Positions 44,456 to 53,595 of a DNA stretch of 64,000 bases are shown one piece after another (positions within the stretch are counted from its first letter, which is position 1; each line of letters begins with the position of its first letter). The notes under the pieces were generated by a model. It did not search any database, was not told the DNA's origin, and saw only the letters and a program-made list of their open reading frames with translations. This DNA comes from an uncultured Oligoflexia bacterium. Its GTDB lineage: Bacteria; Bdellovibrionota; Bacteriovoracia; Bacteriovoracales; Bacteriovoracaceae. Position numbers and translations under genes: made by a program. The stretch lies in contig CAJXPQ010000007.1 in assembly GCA_913058265.1 (NCBI GenBank), positions 1-64,000 of the forward strand. Reading direction: 5' to 3'.

Positions 44456-44896
44456 TTAGTTATCAATAGAGAGATCTTTAATCTTACCTCCAGCATCCTT
44501 CAGTCTTGTGGCCAGCATGCGAGAGAGATTTAGCATTACCAAAGAGAATAATTTGTTATTTTGTTCAAATAGCCTAAAGATATCTTTATAGTCTAAAACC
44601 AGTAAGCTGGCTTGAGCAGGAACAAAAATATCGGCATGCCTAATTGGATCCTTGAGAAGGACCATCTCTCCAAATAAATCTCCCTTCCCTAGTAAGGCAA
44701 CCTCAATATCATTGACCAAGACTTGAGCTGACCCATTTAACAATAAAAAGATGGAGTCTCCCTATTCACCTAGCTTGAAGACAAAGTCTCCAGTAGTAAG
44801 TGATAGCACATGACATTTGTCGACAATTCCACTAATCTCATTATCGTATAGTTCATAGAATAAAGGGCAAGACATAGTTGTTTGGATTATACTCAT
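44456..44896 (-). pseudogene. Cyclic-nucleotide-binding domain protein, in-frame TAG
   Basis: One frame of 147 codons from the ATG at 44896 (MSIIQTTMSCPLFYELYDNE) is broken by TAG at 44762-44764. The TAG falls in LTTGDFVFKLGE(stop)GDSIFLLLNG, where the family has a Glu/Gln-Gly-Asp motif at the phosphate-binding entry. After it the frame continues GDLFGEMVLLKDPIRHADIF, a normal cNMP-binding cassette (GEm.ll...R.A). The likely change is CAG to TAG. It may be a dead gene or use an internal start. No output domain remains. Confidence 0.7.
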
Positions 44897-45088
44897 AAAT
44901 CTATTATCAATTACAACACGGATTGGTCCTATGCTTAAATATTAAAAAATATGTAATGCCTTAATTATAAGCACTTAGAAGATCTAGAGTATGCTTGAGA
45001 GAACTTTTAATTTTGCTAATTTATAAATCTGACATCTATTTTTTTCACTCTATGTCTTCTTGCCCTCAGACTCCACTAGCGGCATAAT

Positions 45089-46282
45089 ATGATTATGCAA
45101 TTAGAGCAACGCTTTATAGAGATTCAAAATCTTCTTACCATCTATTTTCCTCTTATAAGCCAGTGGGATGAAGATGTACTTAAAGGTAAAGGACTGGTCC
45201 ATCCTTGGATAGATAAAGTCTCAACTTTCTCTGAAGACGAATTACTCGAATTCGATGCTAAAAGAAATCATAAGCTTCTTGATAATCCTGAATGGCTTGA
45301 GTTGGTAGATAAAATAAAAAAGCTTACAAGTTTTAAATGTGTTGAACCTCCTAAAGAGGAAGTTACCACACTAGGAAATGTAAAGAAGAGGCACGAGCTT
45401 AATCGTCTCAACTCTACTCTTGCTCCTTTGTCAGGATCCTCAACTCTTGATTTTGGTGGAGGAGTAGGAAACTTAGCTCATCACCTTGAAAAAAATTATA
45501 ATATGAATGTTCTTGTTATTGATTCGAATCCAGAGTTGATTGATTTGGGCAAGAAAAAACTTTCTAAACTAAATTCAAGTGTTACTTTTAAGAGTATTGA
45601 GATAACAAATAAAATCCCTAATGAGCTCGTATATGCATCAAAAGACCTAGCTATCGGTCTGCATACATGCGGTAACTTTGCCAATAATATGCTTAGAACT
45701 TGTGTTAAAAATAAAATTCCAACAATTCTAAACTTCGGCTGTTGTTACTCTAAAGTTCTTGACGATGATTACCATCTCTCCTCTCTCGCTGATAAAAGTA
45801 TCAAATTTAATCGCAGAGCTCTTGCTATTTCTACGCTCGGTTTCTCGCAAGTACCAACGGAGCTAGTAAGGTATCGCTACCAGATTATTGATTACAAATA
45901 TTCCTTCTACCATTGGAACTATCGCGCTCATAATATTCTTGAATTTAAGCCCATGGGAAACTCAAGACGAAGGCTATATGGAAAAACTTTTTCTGACTTT
46001 GTTAGTACAACTTTAAATAAGTACTACCCGCAGCTCTCGAAGCCTAAGCCAGATGAGCTCGATATCTTTTATCGATCTCAAGAGAATATAGAATTATTAA
46101 AGTATTTAAAGTCTTACTACGCAATCGCAAGATATATAGGAGAGCTCTTAGAGGCGTACATATTATGTGACCGTGCACTCTATCTAGAAGAAAATGGATA
46201 CCAAGCTAGTATTCTAGAAGTCTTTGATCCTACAATTTCTCCAAGAAATAAGCTTATCAGTGCTGTAAGAATCGATAAATAG
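45089..46282 (+). CDS. Methyltransferase-like protein, METTL25 type
   Basis: 397 residues. Rossmann-like core with the SAM-binding motif TLDFGGGVGNLAHHLEKNYN (about 118-137) and VLVIDSNPELIDLGKKKLSK, then LAIGLHTCGNFANNMLRTCV and ILNFGCCYSKVL. The HTCG and GCCY motifs are those of the METTL25/RRNAD1-like group, best known from eukaryotes. Target RNA or protein is unknown. Long N-terminal helical part (1-100) and helical C-terminus. No neighbour suggests a role. Confidence 0.8.
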   Translation: MIMQLEQRFIEIQNLLTIYFPLISQWDEDVLKGKGLVHPWIDKVSTFSEDELLEFDAKRNHKLLDNPEWLELVDKIKKLTSFKCVEPPKEEVTTLGNVKKRHELNRLNSTLAPLSGSSTLDFGGGVGNLAHHLEKNYNMNVLVIDSNPELIDLGKKKLSKLNSSVTFKSIEITNKIPNELVYASKDLAIGLHTCGNFANNMLRTCVKNKIPTILNFGCCYSKVLDDDYHLSSLADKSIKFNRRALAISTLGFSQVPTELVRYRYQIIDYKYSFYHWNYRAHNILEFKPMGNSRRRLYGKTFSDFVSTTLNKYYPQLSKPKPDELDIFYRSQENIELLKYLKSYYAIARYIGELLEAYILCDRALYLEENGYQASILEVFDPTISPRNKLISAVRIDK

Positions 46283-46336
46283 TTGAAAAGACGATGCTTT
46301 ATTTCTGGCTTATTTAAGGTTCATAGAGAATATACC

Positions 46337-46372
46337 GATTAAGTTTATGATTTAGATTAAGTTTATGATTTA
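46337..46372 (+). repeat. 18-bp tandem repeat, two copies
   Basis: GATTAAGTTTATGATTTA occurs twice head to tail (46337-46354, 46355-46372) just before the start of the L,D-transpeptidase-like gene. It could be a recent duplication in the promoter region. Confidence 0.9.
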
Positions 46373-46383
46373 ACAGACGGGGC

Positions 46384-47490
46384 TTGGCGATAAAAACACT
46401 TCTGACATTAATATTTACTCTTCTTATTCAGAGCTGTGTTTCCAATGGAGATTTTAAGGCTCCCAAGGCCAGTAATGCTAGAGAGCAAATCTATGCAGAC
46501 CAAGAGCTTCCGGCAAGAATTAGAAATTTAGAAAATCAAACAACTGGTGATAGTATATCAGGATTATCTAGCGATATATCTAAAATTACAGATTCAGTCT
46601 TGAACGTAGCGCCAAAGTGTCAACAGACAGAGCTTGTATCAACTCCTACGACTGAAGACATTATTGAGAATCAAGAAGAAGTTAGAGAGTATATCGAAGA
46701 GTCCGAACCTGAATATGCAGGACTAAGTCGAGATGAGAAAATCAAACGAAATTTTGCTAAGCTCGGGGGCTCTTCAGAGGCCATCGATCAAGCGCTATGT
46801 TTTTTTGATAAGAATAAAGATACTAAGTTTCATAAAAAGCTAAATGGAAAACTTACAGGGGAAACGAGTATTAAAAATGAAAAGTACATGGTGGTTCAAG
46901 ACTTTACTCTCCCCTCATCTCAAAAAAGGTTCTTTCTAATCAATTTAGAAGATGACCCCGAAAATGGAAAGAAAGCTGGTGATATTGATACTATGTACGC
47001 CCCCCACGGTATGGGTTCCAAGAGATGTGGCTTCAACCCTCCTCTTCAAGCTGAAAACTTCAGTAACGAGAAAGGCTGCAATCTAACTCCGCGAGGATTC
47101 ATGATTTCAGGGGCAAGAGGTACATCCAGCTATGCCTGGAAGTGGAATATGCAACTAGATGGCATTCAAGAAGGGCTCAATGATAATAATCGAGATAGGC
47201 TAGTATACTTTCACCCAGGTATTAGTACCAAGGGCACACACTTACTAGCAGAGAAAGGAAGGGCCAGTTCATTAGAAGATAATCCAGAATTTTTTGATAA
47301 AAGTGCTGACGGGAAAGATAAAAAGTACTACTTTCAGAATATGACTTACGGTTGTACTGCCGTAAATCCCGATTACGCTGAAGAAGTCTACTCAAAGACA
47401 AAAGGTGGGGCGCTATTTTATAACTTCACCCCACACGAGAAGAAGCTAGGCCCAGAGTACTGTGGCTCAAACCTATTAACGAAGGAATGA
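46384..47490 (+). CDS. Murein L,D-transpeptidase-like (YkuD_2) lipoprotein, TTG start
   Basis: 368 residues starting with TTG at 46384 (GGGG a few bases upstream). Lipobox in LLTLIFTLLIQSC. The C-terminal 220 residues match the murein L,D-transpeptidase catalytic-domain-like family: QALCFFDKNKDT, MVVQDFTLPSSQKRFFLINL, YAPHGMGS, LTPRGFMISGARGTS, LVYFHPGIST, and the presumed catalytic NMTYGCTAVNPDYAEEVYSK (Cys). These enzymes cross-link or modify peptidoglycan peptide stems. The spacer 20-140 is low-complexity and acidic, reaching from the membrane to the wall. Confidence 0.82.
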   Translation: MAIKTLLTLIFTLLIQSCVSNGDFKAPKASNAREQIYADQELPARIRNLENQTTGDSISGLSSDISKITDSVLNVAPKCQQTELVSTPTTEDIIENQEEVREYIEESEPEYAGLSRDEKIKRNFAKLGGSSEAIDQALCFFDKNKDTKFHKKLNGKLTGETSIKNEKYMVVQDFTLPSSQKRFFLINLEDDPENGKKAGDIDTMYAPHGMGSKRCGFNPPLQAENFSNEKGCNLTPRGFMISGARGTSSYAWKWNMQLDGIQEGLNDNNRDRLVYFHPGISTKGTHLLAEKGRASSLEDNPEFFDKSADGKDKKYYFQNMTYGCTAVNPDYAEEVYSKTKGGALFYNFTPHEKKLGPEYCGSNLLTKE

Positions 47491-47496
47491 GGAATT

Positions 47497-47715
47497 ATGG
47501 CAAATATTAGAAAGAAGAGTATAATAGACCTATCAGACTGGGATATAAAAGAATTAAGAAAGCTTAGAATTACGATTAAAAATCGATTAAGCTCACTTGA
47601 AAGCTTTCGTAAGGATAGTAAAGATCTACCTGACAATCACCCCTTACAAGGAATGGAAGTTGCGGAGTGTAAAAGCCTTCTAGAAAATGTTATGAGGGCC
47701 GAGAAAGCGCTATAG
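47497..47715 (+). CDS. Small hypothetical protein
   Basis: 72 residues, charged and alpha-helical (SDWDIKELRKLRITIKNRLS…ECKSLLENVMRAEKAL). A good ribosome site, GAGGA, precedes the ATG, which is 6 nt after the upstream stop, so it is co-transcribed with the L,D-transpeptidase-like gene. Its end overlaps the ABC1 kinase gene by 6 bp on the other strand. No family recognised. Confidence 0.7.
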   Translation: MANIRKKSIIDLSDWDIKELRKLRITIKNRLSSLESFRKDSKDLPDNHPLQGMEVAECKSLLENVMRAEKAL

Positions 47716-48978
47716 TTCTTTATCAATGACAACTTCAGGTATTGAATAGCTCTCAAGGTCCATATCTTTAATAATTCTCAGCAAAATTGCCTTGAAAAAT
47801 ATCGAAGTATCTAGCTTGGAAATGAGATTTTTTAGACCCATAAATGATTTCATTAATAAGAAAAAATCTGTTGATCCCGCAGAACGAAACCACCACTTAT
47901 CCTCTCCTAACAGTAAATCAAGATTTGCTTGATATTTCCATGAATTCATATCATATGCGTAGTCTACAACTAGAGGTTCTATTAATATATCGACAAGTAA
48001 GCCCGTCTTTAAACTCAAATGTGATAGCTTCTTTTGATCAAAACCAAGTTCGACCATTAGTCCTAGCTTTGAATACTCTTCGCCAGAGAATTCACAGGAC
48101 AACGCCTTAAAAAAAGCCTTAACAATTTTTTCATCTAAGTAAACAGTTTGACCAAGATCAATTAATCCAATTTGTTCTTTTGTAAAAATATAATTTCCAA
48201 AATTGGTGTCACCTTGAAAGCAGTTATGTTTAGCTAAAATTGAGAAGAAGCTTTCAACCATGCCATTAGCAATATATTTTTTCTCAGGATCACTCCAAGA
48301 TAAAGTGACTTCATCAATATTCACACCTTCTATATATTCCTGTACGTATATCTCACTCTTATCAAACCCTTTAATCACCTCTGGAATCTTTATGAATTCT
48401 AAGTGACTTGTATAATTTTTCCACTTTCTTAACTCATCTATCTCATAATGATAATTACACTCTTGCTCTAAAACCTTCTCAATCATTTTTTGATATGAGC
48501 TAAATTCTACCCCCCATTTTTTTATTGAGGAATATTGTGAAGCGATAGGAAGTATATTGATGATTTTTAATTGTTCTTTAAGTACTTTTTTGATTTTTGG
48601 ATATTGTGTTTTTATTGCGACCTTTAAATCTCCGTCTAACTGGGCACTATTAACTTGTCCAATTGATGCGTAAAATGCGCCTTTTGAGATTTGTGAAATT
48701 CGTTCAGCATCTCCCTTGAACTCTCTTTTTAAAATTCGCTCTACTTCGTCAGAGCTTAGTCCTGATTTCTTTTCCTCAAGTGTAGGAGTGACAATACTTG
48801 AGATGTCATCATCCTTTGTTCCCATATACTGGGCAACCTTTAACAGAATTCCTCCGTCTTCACTCAACAAATTCGCCAAATAGTCCTTTGCTCGATCTTT
48901 TGTTAATGAGTCACTTGCGGCCCTAAAGTTTTTCAGCTCTTTTATGAATTTAAATGTTTTGATACCTTCCCTAAGCAT
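47710..48978 (-). CDS. ABC1/UbiB-family atypical kinase
   Basis: 422 residues. Family blocks in order: LLKVAQYMGTKDDD (residues ~46-58, the position of the KxGQ motif, here with Ala in place of Gly), KGAFYASIGQVNSAQL (nucleotide-loop 'A-rich' block), VAIKTQYP (Lys), YEIDELRKWK, YVQEYIEGV (hinge), GDTNFGNYIF (catalytic Asp/Asn) and GLIDLGQTVYLDEK (metal Asp). Members support ubiquinone synthesis or lipid handling. It is the last gene of an operon with the aspartate aminotransferase; its start overlaps that stop by 1 nt. Confidence 0.85.
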   Translation of the reverse strand: MLREGIKTFKFIKELKNFRAASDSLTKDRAKDYLANLLSEDGGILLKVAQYMGTKDDDISSIVTPTLEEKKSGLSSDEVERILKREFKGDAERISQISKGAFYASIGQVNSAQLDGDLKVAIKTQYPKIKKVLKEQLKIINILPIASQYSSIKKWGVEFSSYQKMIEKVLEQECNYHYEIDELRKWKNYTSHLEFIKIPEVIKGFDKSEIYVQEYIEGVNIDEVTLSWSDPEKKYIANGMVESFFSILAKHNCFQGDTNFGNYIFTKEQIGLIDLGQTVYLDEKIVKAFFKALSCEFSGEEYSKLGLMVELGFDQKKLSHLSLKTGLLVDILIEPLVVDYAYDMNSWKYQANLDLLLGEDKWWFRSAGSTDFFLLMKSFMGLKNLISKLDTSIFFKAILLRIIKDMDLESYSIPEVVIDKEL

Positions 48979-50171
48979 TATTTCAAACGAGCAAAGTAAC
49001 TTTTCAATCTACTTGCAGCCTCTCGTAGTTGCTCATCACTATTTGCATAAGACAATCTAATATTATTAGGAGTTCCAAAGGCATCACCTGGAGTGATGGC
49101 CACTTGAACCTCGGCCAAAATAGACATTGATAGATCATTTACATTTTCAATGATTTTATTATCTAGTTTCTTCCCAATGAACGAAGAGATATCTGGAAAA
49201 ACATAAAATGCTCCCTGGGGCTCATTTACTTTCATTCCAGGTATTTCTTTTAATAGAGAAACAAAAAGATCTCTTCTCTTATGAAAAACCTGCTTCATCT
49301 CACTCACTCTTTCTGGTGACTCCGACACTGCCACTTGAGTGGCCTTTTGAGCAATTGTGTTAGCTCCGGATGTAAATTGACCTTGTAGTTTTGTACAGGC
49401 CTTAGCTACATGTAGCGGAGCTCCTATATAGCCGATTCTCCATCCAGTCATAGAGAAACCTTTTGCTACACCGTTAACAGTGATCACTCTATCTTTAATT
49501 GAGTCAATAGTACCTATGCTAAAGTTTTTTCCTTCAAAGTTAATCAGCTCATAAATTTCATCGGATACAATATAGCAATTTGAATATTTTTCGAAGATTG
49601 ATGCTAGTTCTCTCAATTCTTTTTCACTATATACAGATCCAGAAGGATTACAAGGATTGCTAAAGATGAATAGCTTGGACTTCTCATTAAGAGCATTATC
49701 TAATTGCTTTGCTGTGATTTTAAAGTCTGTTGTTATATCTGTCTTAAGTTCTACTGGAGTTCCCTCTGCAAACTTCGCCATCGCCATATAACTTACCCAG
49801 TAAGGTGCAGGAAGAACCACTTCATCACCAGGATTGACTAGCGCCAAACACAAATTCATTAAGGAGTGTTTTGCACCTGTGGAAATGACAATCTGATCCA
49901 CTGAATAATCTAAATTGTTATCTCGTTTAAACTTTTTAGAAATTGATTCTCTTACATCTTTATAACCTGGAACCGGAGGATAGTGAGTAAAGTTATTATC
50001 TATTGCCTTATTCGCAGCATCTTTAATAAAGTCAGGTGTATCAAAATCTGGCTCACCAAGACTTAAGCTAATTATATCTTTGCCTTCCTCTTTAAGTTGC
50101 CAAGCTAGGTTTGCCATTTTTAAAGTTGCAGACTCTTCCATGTTTAAAATTCTGTTTGAAATTGATTCCAT
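48978..50171 (-). CDS. Aspartate/aromatic aminotransferase, class I
   Basis: 397 residues, normal length. N-terminus SISNRILNMEESATLKMANL and LSLGEPDFDTP are typical of the subgroup 1b aspartate aminotransferases. APYWVSYMAMAKF, SNPCNPSGSVYSEKEL and VSDEIYEL are the PLP-site blocks; the Schiff-base Lys lies in NGVAKGFSMTGWRIGY. NIRLSYANSDEQL holds the substrate-carboxylate Arg. Converts aspartate or related amino acids with 2-oxoglutarate. Operon with the methyltransferase upstream (11-nt gap) and the ABC1 kinase downstream. Confidence 0.93.
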   Translation of the reverse strand: MESISNRILNMEESATLKMANLAWQLKEEGKDIISLSLGEPDFDTPDFIKDAANKAIDNNFTHYPPVPGYKDVRESISKKFKRDNNLDYSVDQIVISTGAKHSLMNLCLALVNPGDEVVLPAPYWVSYMAMAKFAEGTPVELKTDITTDFKITAKQLDNALNEKSKLFIFSNPCNPSGSVYSEKELRELASIFEKYSNCYIVSDEIYELINFEGKNFSIGTIDSIKDRVITVNGVAKGFSMTGWRIGYIGAPLHVAKACTKLQGQFTSGANTIAQKATQVAVSESPERVSEMKQVFHKRRDLFVSLLKEIPGMKVNEPQGAFYVFPDISSFIGKKLDNKIIENVNDLSMSILAEVQVAITPGDAFGTPNNIRLSYANSDEQLREAASRLKSYFARLK

Positions 50172-50182
50172 CTCATTTCTCC

Positions 50183-50833
50183 TTAATTTCTATAGATAAG
50201 ATCTGTAAATAGGCTTGTATCCTCATTAAAATAAGATTTACTTTCCCAGAACTTATTTGAAATATTTGTAAAATTTTTACTTAATAGTTTTTTATAAAAT
50301 GCACTCGTTCTTTTTAAAGCAAATTCGTCATCGAACTCCAGATCTTCTACTTGTCGCTTTAGTTCTTTATCAGTCGGTACAGTTAAGTATAAGTACTTTA
50401 CTCTTTTTGCCATAATTGGAATGATAATTTTTAGTTCATCCTCGCTCAAATATTGAAAGACTGAAGTACAAATGCCTAAATCAAACCGCATTTTTGGAGC
50501 ATCTTTTCGCTTACACCAAGTCAGAATATCCTCATTGAATAGTTCTAATTTTGTTGATTCCACTGGCTTCAGCTTTCTTGCCCTGGCCTTACTAAAAGCT
50601 AACTTAGAAGGCTCAACTCCGACTGCTTTATACGGTAAAAATGCTTTAAGCATATCTTGAAATAAGTAACCATATCCAAATCCAAAGTCAATGACACTAC
50701 TGATATCAATTAATTCTAATTCTAAAAATGATTTTAAGTATTTTACATGTAACTTTGAGTTACCGATGCCATCCATCGTCTTTGGCTCAGAATAATTTGC
50801 TTTCCAATATTCTTCTTCGAACGTTTCTTTCAT
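50183..50833 (-). CDS. SAM-dependent methyltransferase
   Basis: 216 residues from the ATG at 50833 (MKETFEEEYWKANYSEP). This ATG overlaps the stop of the upstream gene (TAATG), a translational coupling typical of operons; an in-frame start nine codons earlier is less likely. Class I motif SVIDFGFGYGYLFQDMLKAF, acidic loop AVGVEPSKLAFSKA and FDLGICTSVFQYL mark a SAM-binding Rossmann domain. Substrate unknown. Confidence 0.85.
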   Translation of the reverse strand: MKETFEEEYWKANYSEPKTMDGIGNSKLHVKYLKSFLELELIDISSVIDFGFGYGYLFQDMLKAFLPYKAVGVEPSKLAFSKARARKLKPVESTKLELFNEDILTWCKRKDAPKMRFDLGICTSVFQYLSEDELKIIIPIMAKRVKYLYLTVPTDKELKRQVEDLEFDDEFALKRTSAFYKKLLSKNFTNISNKFWESKSYFNEDTSLFTDLIYRN

Positions 50834-51726
50834 TACTCCATAGTGATGGCAATGGGACAATGATCACTAACCTTATTATAGCTTAATCCAAGCTCACGCC
50901 CAGATACGTTTGCACAAAGAGATCTCTCACAGTGAGAGTAAATATTTATTTTTGATCTTTTATAACCTAGAAATAATCTTTGGTATAGAATATGATCCAA
51001 AACTGATGATTCTTCAATATTGTCATCCACATCAAGTCCACTCCAGTAGGAAGTACAGCTTAGTTCTGATGAAATTGTTTTTAACCTTGTAGAAGTCAGC
51101 ATGCTAGTAAAGTTTTTGTAATCCTCATCTGCCAATAAATATCCTGTGGTATTCAAATCTCCCATTACAATTACATTCTTATGACCATTTGCTCTTAACT
51201 CTGCGATCATGTCCTTTAAAATACGATATTGAATTTTTCTTTTTGCATAACTACTGGGTCTACCACCTGCTTTTAAGTGTAAACCTAAAACAGTAAACAT
51301 TTTATTAGATTTTCTCTCAATAAATGTTCCAACTAGTGCCGGTCTTAAACTAGCACACTTCAAAGACTGACCAACTCTTGGTTTTGGATTACTAATTCGG
51401 TTGTCTTCTTTAACATTAAACAAACCAAATTTATTTGAATCATATACAAATCCAATCATCTGCTTTCCAGCTCCGCCACACTTTGATAACACAACACGGT
51501 AATGAGGAAACTCTTTTCTGATAAATGATTTAAAACTTTTTGTATTGATAATTTCTTGAACTGTTATGAAATCAGCGTTTAGATTTTTTAAGATTTTTTT
51601 AAGCTCTTTCTTATCAGTTGGCGTATTCTTGGTATCGAAAGTTCGAATATTGTAGCTTGCAAACTTAACAGCTGCACTAACCTGAAAAGAGATCAAAATA
51701 AGTAATGGGAGAATGAGAGCTTTCAT
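50833..51726 (-). CDS. Secreted endonuclease/exonuclease/phosphatase family protein
   Basis: 297 residues. Signal peptide MKALILPLLILISFQVSAA. Catalytic blocks of the metal-dependent fold: KFASYNIRTFD (Asn), ADFITVQEIIN (Glu), TVLGLHLKAGG (His), VIVMGDLNTTG (Asp, Asn), VLDHILYQRL (Asp-His) and SDHCPIAI (terminal Asp-His). Complete, unlike the frameshifted relative at 25750-26462. Exported, so its substrate is probably DNA, RNA or lipid outside the cytoplasm, which would suit a predator, though this is inference. First gene of a four-gene operon. Confidence 0.9.
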   Translation of the reverse strand: MKALILPLLILISFQVSAAVKFASYNIRTFDTKNTPTDKKELKKILKNLNADFITVQEIINTKSFKSFIRKEFPHYRVVLSKCGGAGKQMIGFVYDSNKFGLFNVKEDNRISNPKPRVGQSLKCASLRPALVGTFIERKSNKMFTVLGLHLKAGGRPSSYAKRKIQYRILKDMIAELRANGHKNVIVMGDLNTTGYLLADEDYKNFTSMLTSTRLKTISSELSCTSYWSGLDVDDNIEESSVLDHILYQRLFLGYKRSKINIYSHCERSLCANVSGRELGLSYNKVSDHCPIAITME

Positions 51727-51863
51727 TTTTCTATCCTTGAAAAATTACAACTATATGAAATAACTTATTCACTAGAAAGGCAATGTATAATCTCAGAAAA
51801 TATGCCACGATCGATAAAAAGCAAAACGCTCAACTATATTCACTGTTGCATTACAAGAAATAT

Positions 51864-53006
51864 TTAAGATTGATTAAGCAGTTCTTCTCTTCCAAGAGTT
51901 GCATACTCCTGGCCCGTTTTAGGGTTTACAAGAATATCTCTATTCTTATAAATCCTAGGTGTACTATAAAGAAGTTTTAATGCTTGTGACTTAGGCATAG
52001 TCTTATACCTGTCCGGATACATCTCTTTGAGCTTTTTACTTAAAATTTTGCCTTTAGAAGCAGGCATATTTGGGAACAAGTGATGCTCTGTGTGGTAACC
52101 AAAGTTTAAATTTAAAAACTCTAAGATAGGATGATTAGTTACTGTTAATGAGTTCACTAAAGGATCATTCTTTTTAGTGTATGGAGAGATATTATGATTA
52201 GTTGAAATATAACTCATAACTGTATAGTTCATAACAAAGAATGGAATTGCGACAAGCCATAAGAAGTTCTCTACTCCAACAAACCAAACATATGTACCAC
52301 TAATTAAAATTGATAAAGCAAACTCGAGGCTCACTCTCGTATGATCCATATTTGCCCACATTTTGTTTCCAAACCTCATATAGATTTGATTTAGAAAAGC
52401 CTGAAATGAAAACCAATAAAAGAAATAAAAATAACTTCTTATCGTTCCTGAGCCTGGACTTAGAGGGAAAACAAACTGCATAAACTTACTATTCTTCCAA
52501 ATCATTTTCGTTGGGAAAGCATCAGGGTCTTTATAAAGTAATTGCGTATTTCCGTGGTGAAGTTTGTTATGCCAAAACTTCCAATAAGTTGGTCCAATGA
52601 GAAAATTTGAGAAAGTAAAAACGCCTAGAATGTTTTGTAATGTTTTGTTCTTAACAATTGAGCCATGTAGTATTTCATGACCAAGAAAGGTATTGCCGCC
52701 TAAAAACATTCCCAATAACAAAGATAGCGGGAGTTTAGCAAACCAAGGCATCTCAATTGTCATTACGGCCCAAACGACAAGCGCCCCACCACCAACAAAA
52801 AGAAGTAAGTATTTTAATCTTGTAGGCTCAGCTTTAAAGGTCTCGCGAGGAAGCTCTTTAGATACCTCTTTAACGTATTCACCTAAAGTTTTAAGATCAT
52901 CATCAAATTTTTTCTTAAGGTTTTTACTCTCCTGAACAGAAGAATCCAAACTTTGTTTTATGTTCTCAGTACTGCTTAAAGCTGCTTGCTCAATATTATT
53001 GTCCAC
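51864..53006 (-). CDS. Acyl-lipid fatty acid desaturase
   Basis: 380 residues. Three diiron His boxes: FLGHEILHGSIV, WKFWHNKLHHGNTQ, and NFGYHTEHHLFPN. Hydrophobic segments near 70-110 and 190-250 place it in the inner membrane. The N-terminal 55 residues are a charged helix. Introduces a double bond into membrane-lipid acyl chains, using O2 and electrons from a ferredoxin or cytochrome b5-type partner. Partner gene not seen nearby. Monocistronic. Confidence 0.92.
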   Translation of the reverse strand: MDNNIEQAALSSTENIKQSLDSSVQESKNLKKKFDDDLKTLGEYVKEVSKELPRETFKAEPTRLKYLLLFVGGGALVVWAVMTIEMPWFAKLPLSLLLGMFLGGNTFLGHEILHGSIVKNKTLQNILGVFTFSNFLIGPTYWKFWHNKLHHGNTQLLYKDPDAFPTKMIWKNSKFMQFVFPLSPGSGTIRSYFYFFYWFSFQAFLNQIYMRFGNKMWANMDHTRVSLEFALSILISGTYVWFVGVENFLWLVAIPFFVMNYTVMSYISTNHNISPYTKKNDPLVNSLTVTNHPILEFLNLNFGYHTEHHLFPNMPASKGKILSKKLKEMYPDRYKTMPKSQALKLLYSTPRIYKNRDILVNPKTGQEYATLGREELLNQS

Positions 53007-53068
53007 ACTAACCTCGTAAAAATAAATAATGATTCAACGTATCAATCAAGATATGCAATGTCACCAAA

Positions 53069-53593
53069 TTATTGATTACAATTTTCTATCTGATTATAAA
53101 GATATAGATTTGAACCTTGAACATGATCTTTAACTCTCTGATAGAGCTCCGCATCACTATAAATAGCTCCCAATAATGAGCAAAAAAGAGTTTTTGAGAG
53201 TAGGTTTAAAGCTGGATTACTCCCACCACTTACACCCCCATTCATGCTATTTGCATCCTTAGGTTTCCAAGAAGTAATATCGTAGTTAGTGTCCCTAGGC
53301 CATCCCATGATGTACTGGTCATAATAAATAACGACTTCTTTACCTTCGTAATTATAAAGTTCTTGGGCTAATTCCTCATTACTTACACTAAAATAAGAAG
53401 TGAGTTTATCGCCTGAACCTTCATCGATTGTCCCTTCCCAAGTTGGAAGTAACTTACCCTTCTTTGAGAATTTTGTTAAATTCCCCACCCTTTTTCCAGA
53501 TGATGTCGGGTAATCCCACATAATATACTTTGCTATAACAAGCCCTGTTAGAACAATAATTGGAAAAAGAATTTTAAACTTCCATGATTTCAT
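53069..53593 (-). CDS. Membrane-anchored conserved hypothetical protein
   Basis: 174 residues. N-terminal anchor (residues 5-25, KFKILFPIIVLTGLVIAKYI). The mature part has the pattern YPTSSGKRVGNLTKFSKKGK and LLPTWEGTIDE, then EGKEVVIYYDQYIMGWPRDT. A related pattern is common in proteins sometimes mislabelled as 6-phosphogluconate dehydrogenase. Function unknown. It is 2 nt downstream of the TldE stop, so it is translated with that operon. Confidence 0.7.
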   Translation of the reverse strand: MKSWKFKILFPIIVLTGLVIAKYIMWDYPTSSGKRVGNLTKFSKKGKLLPTWEGTIDEGSGDKLTSYFSVSNEELAQELYNYEGKEVVIYYDQYIMGWPRDTNYDITSWKPKDANSMNGGVSGGSNPALNLLSKTLFCSLLGAIYSDAELYQRVKDHVQGSNLYLYNQIENCNQ

Positions 53594-53595
53594 AT

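Noticed and set aside
8814-44764. Genetic code reassignment
   Set aside because: Broken genes use TAA, TAG and TGA alike and the clean genes end normally at all three, so no stop codon is reassigned.
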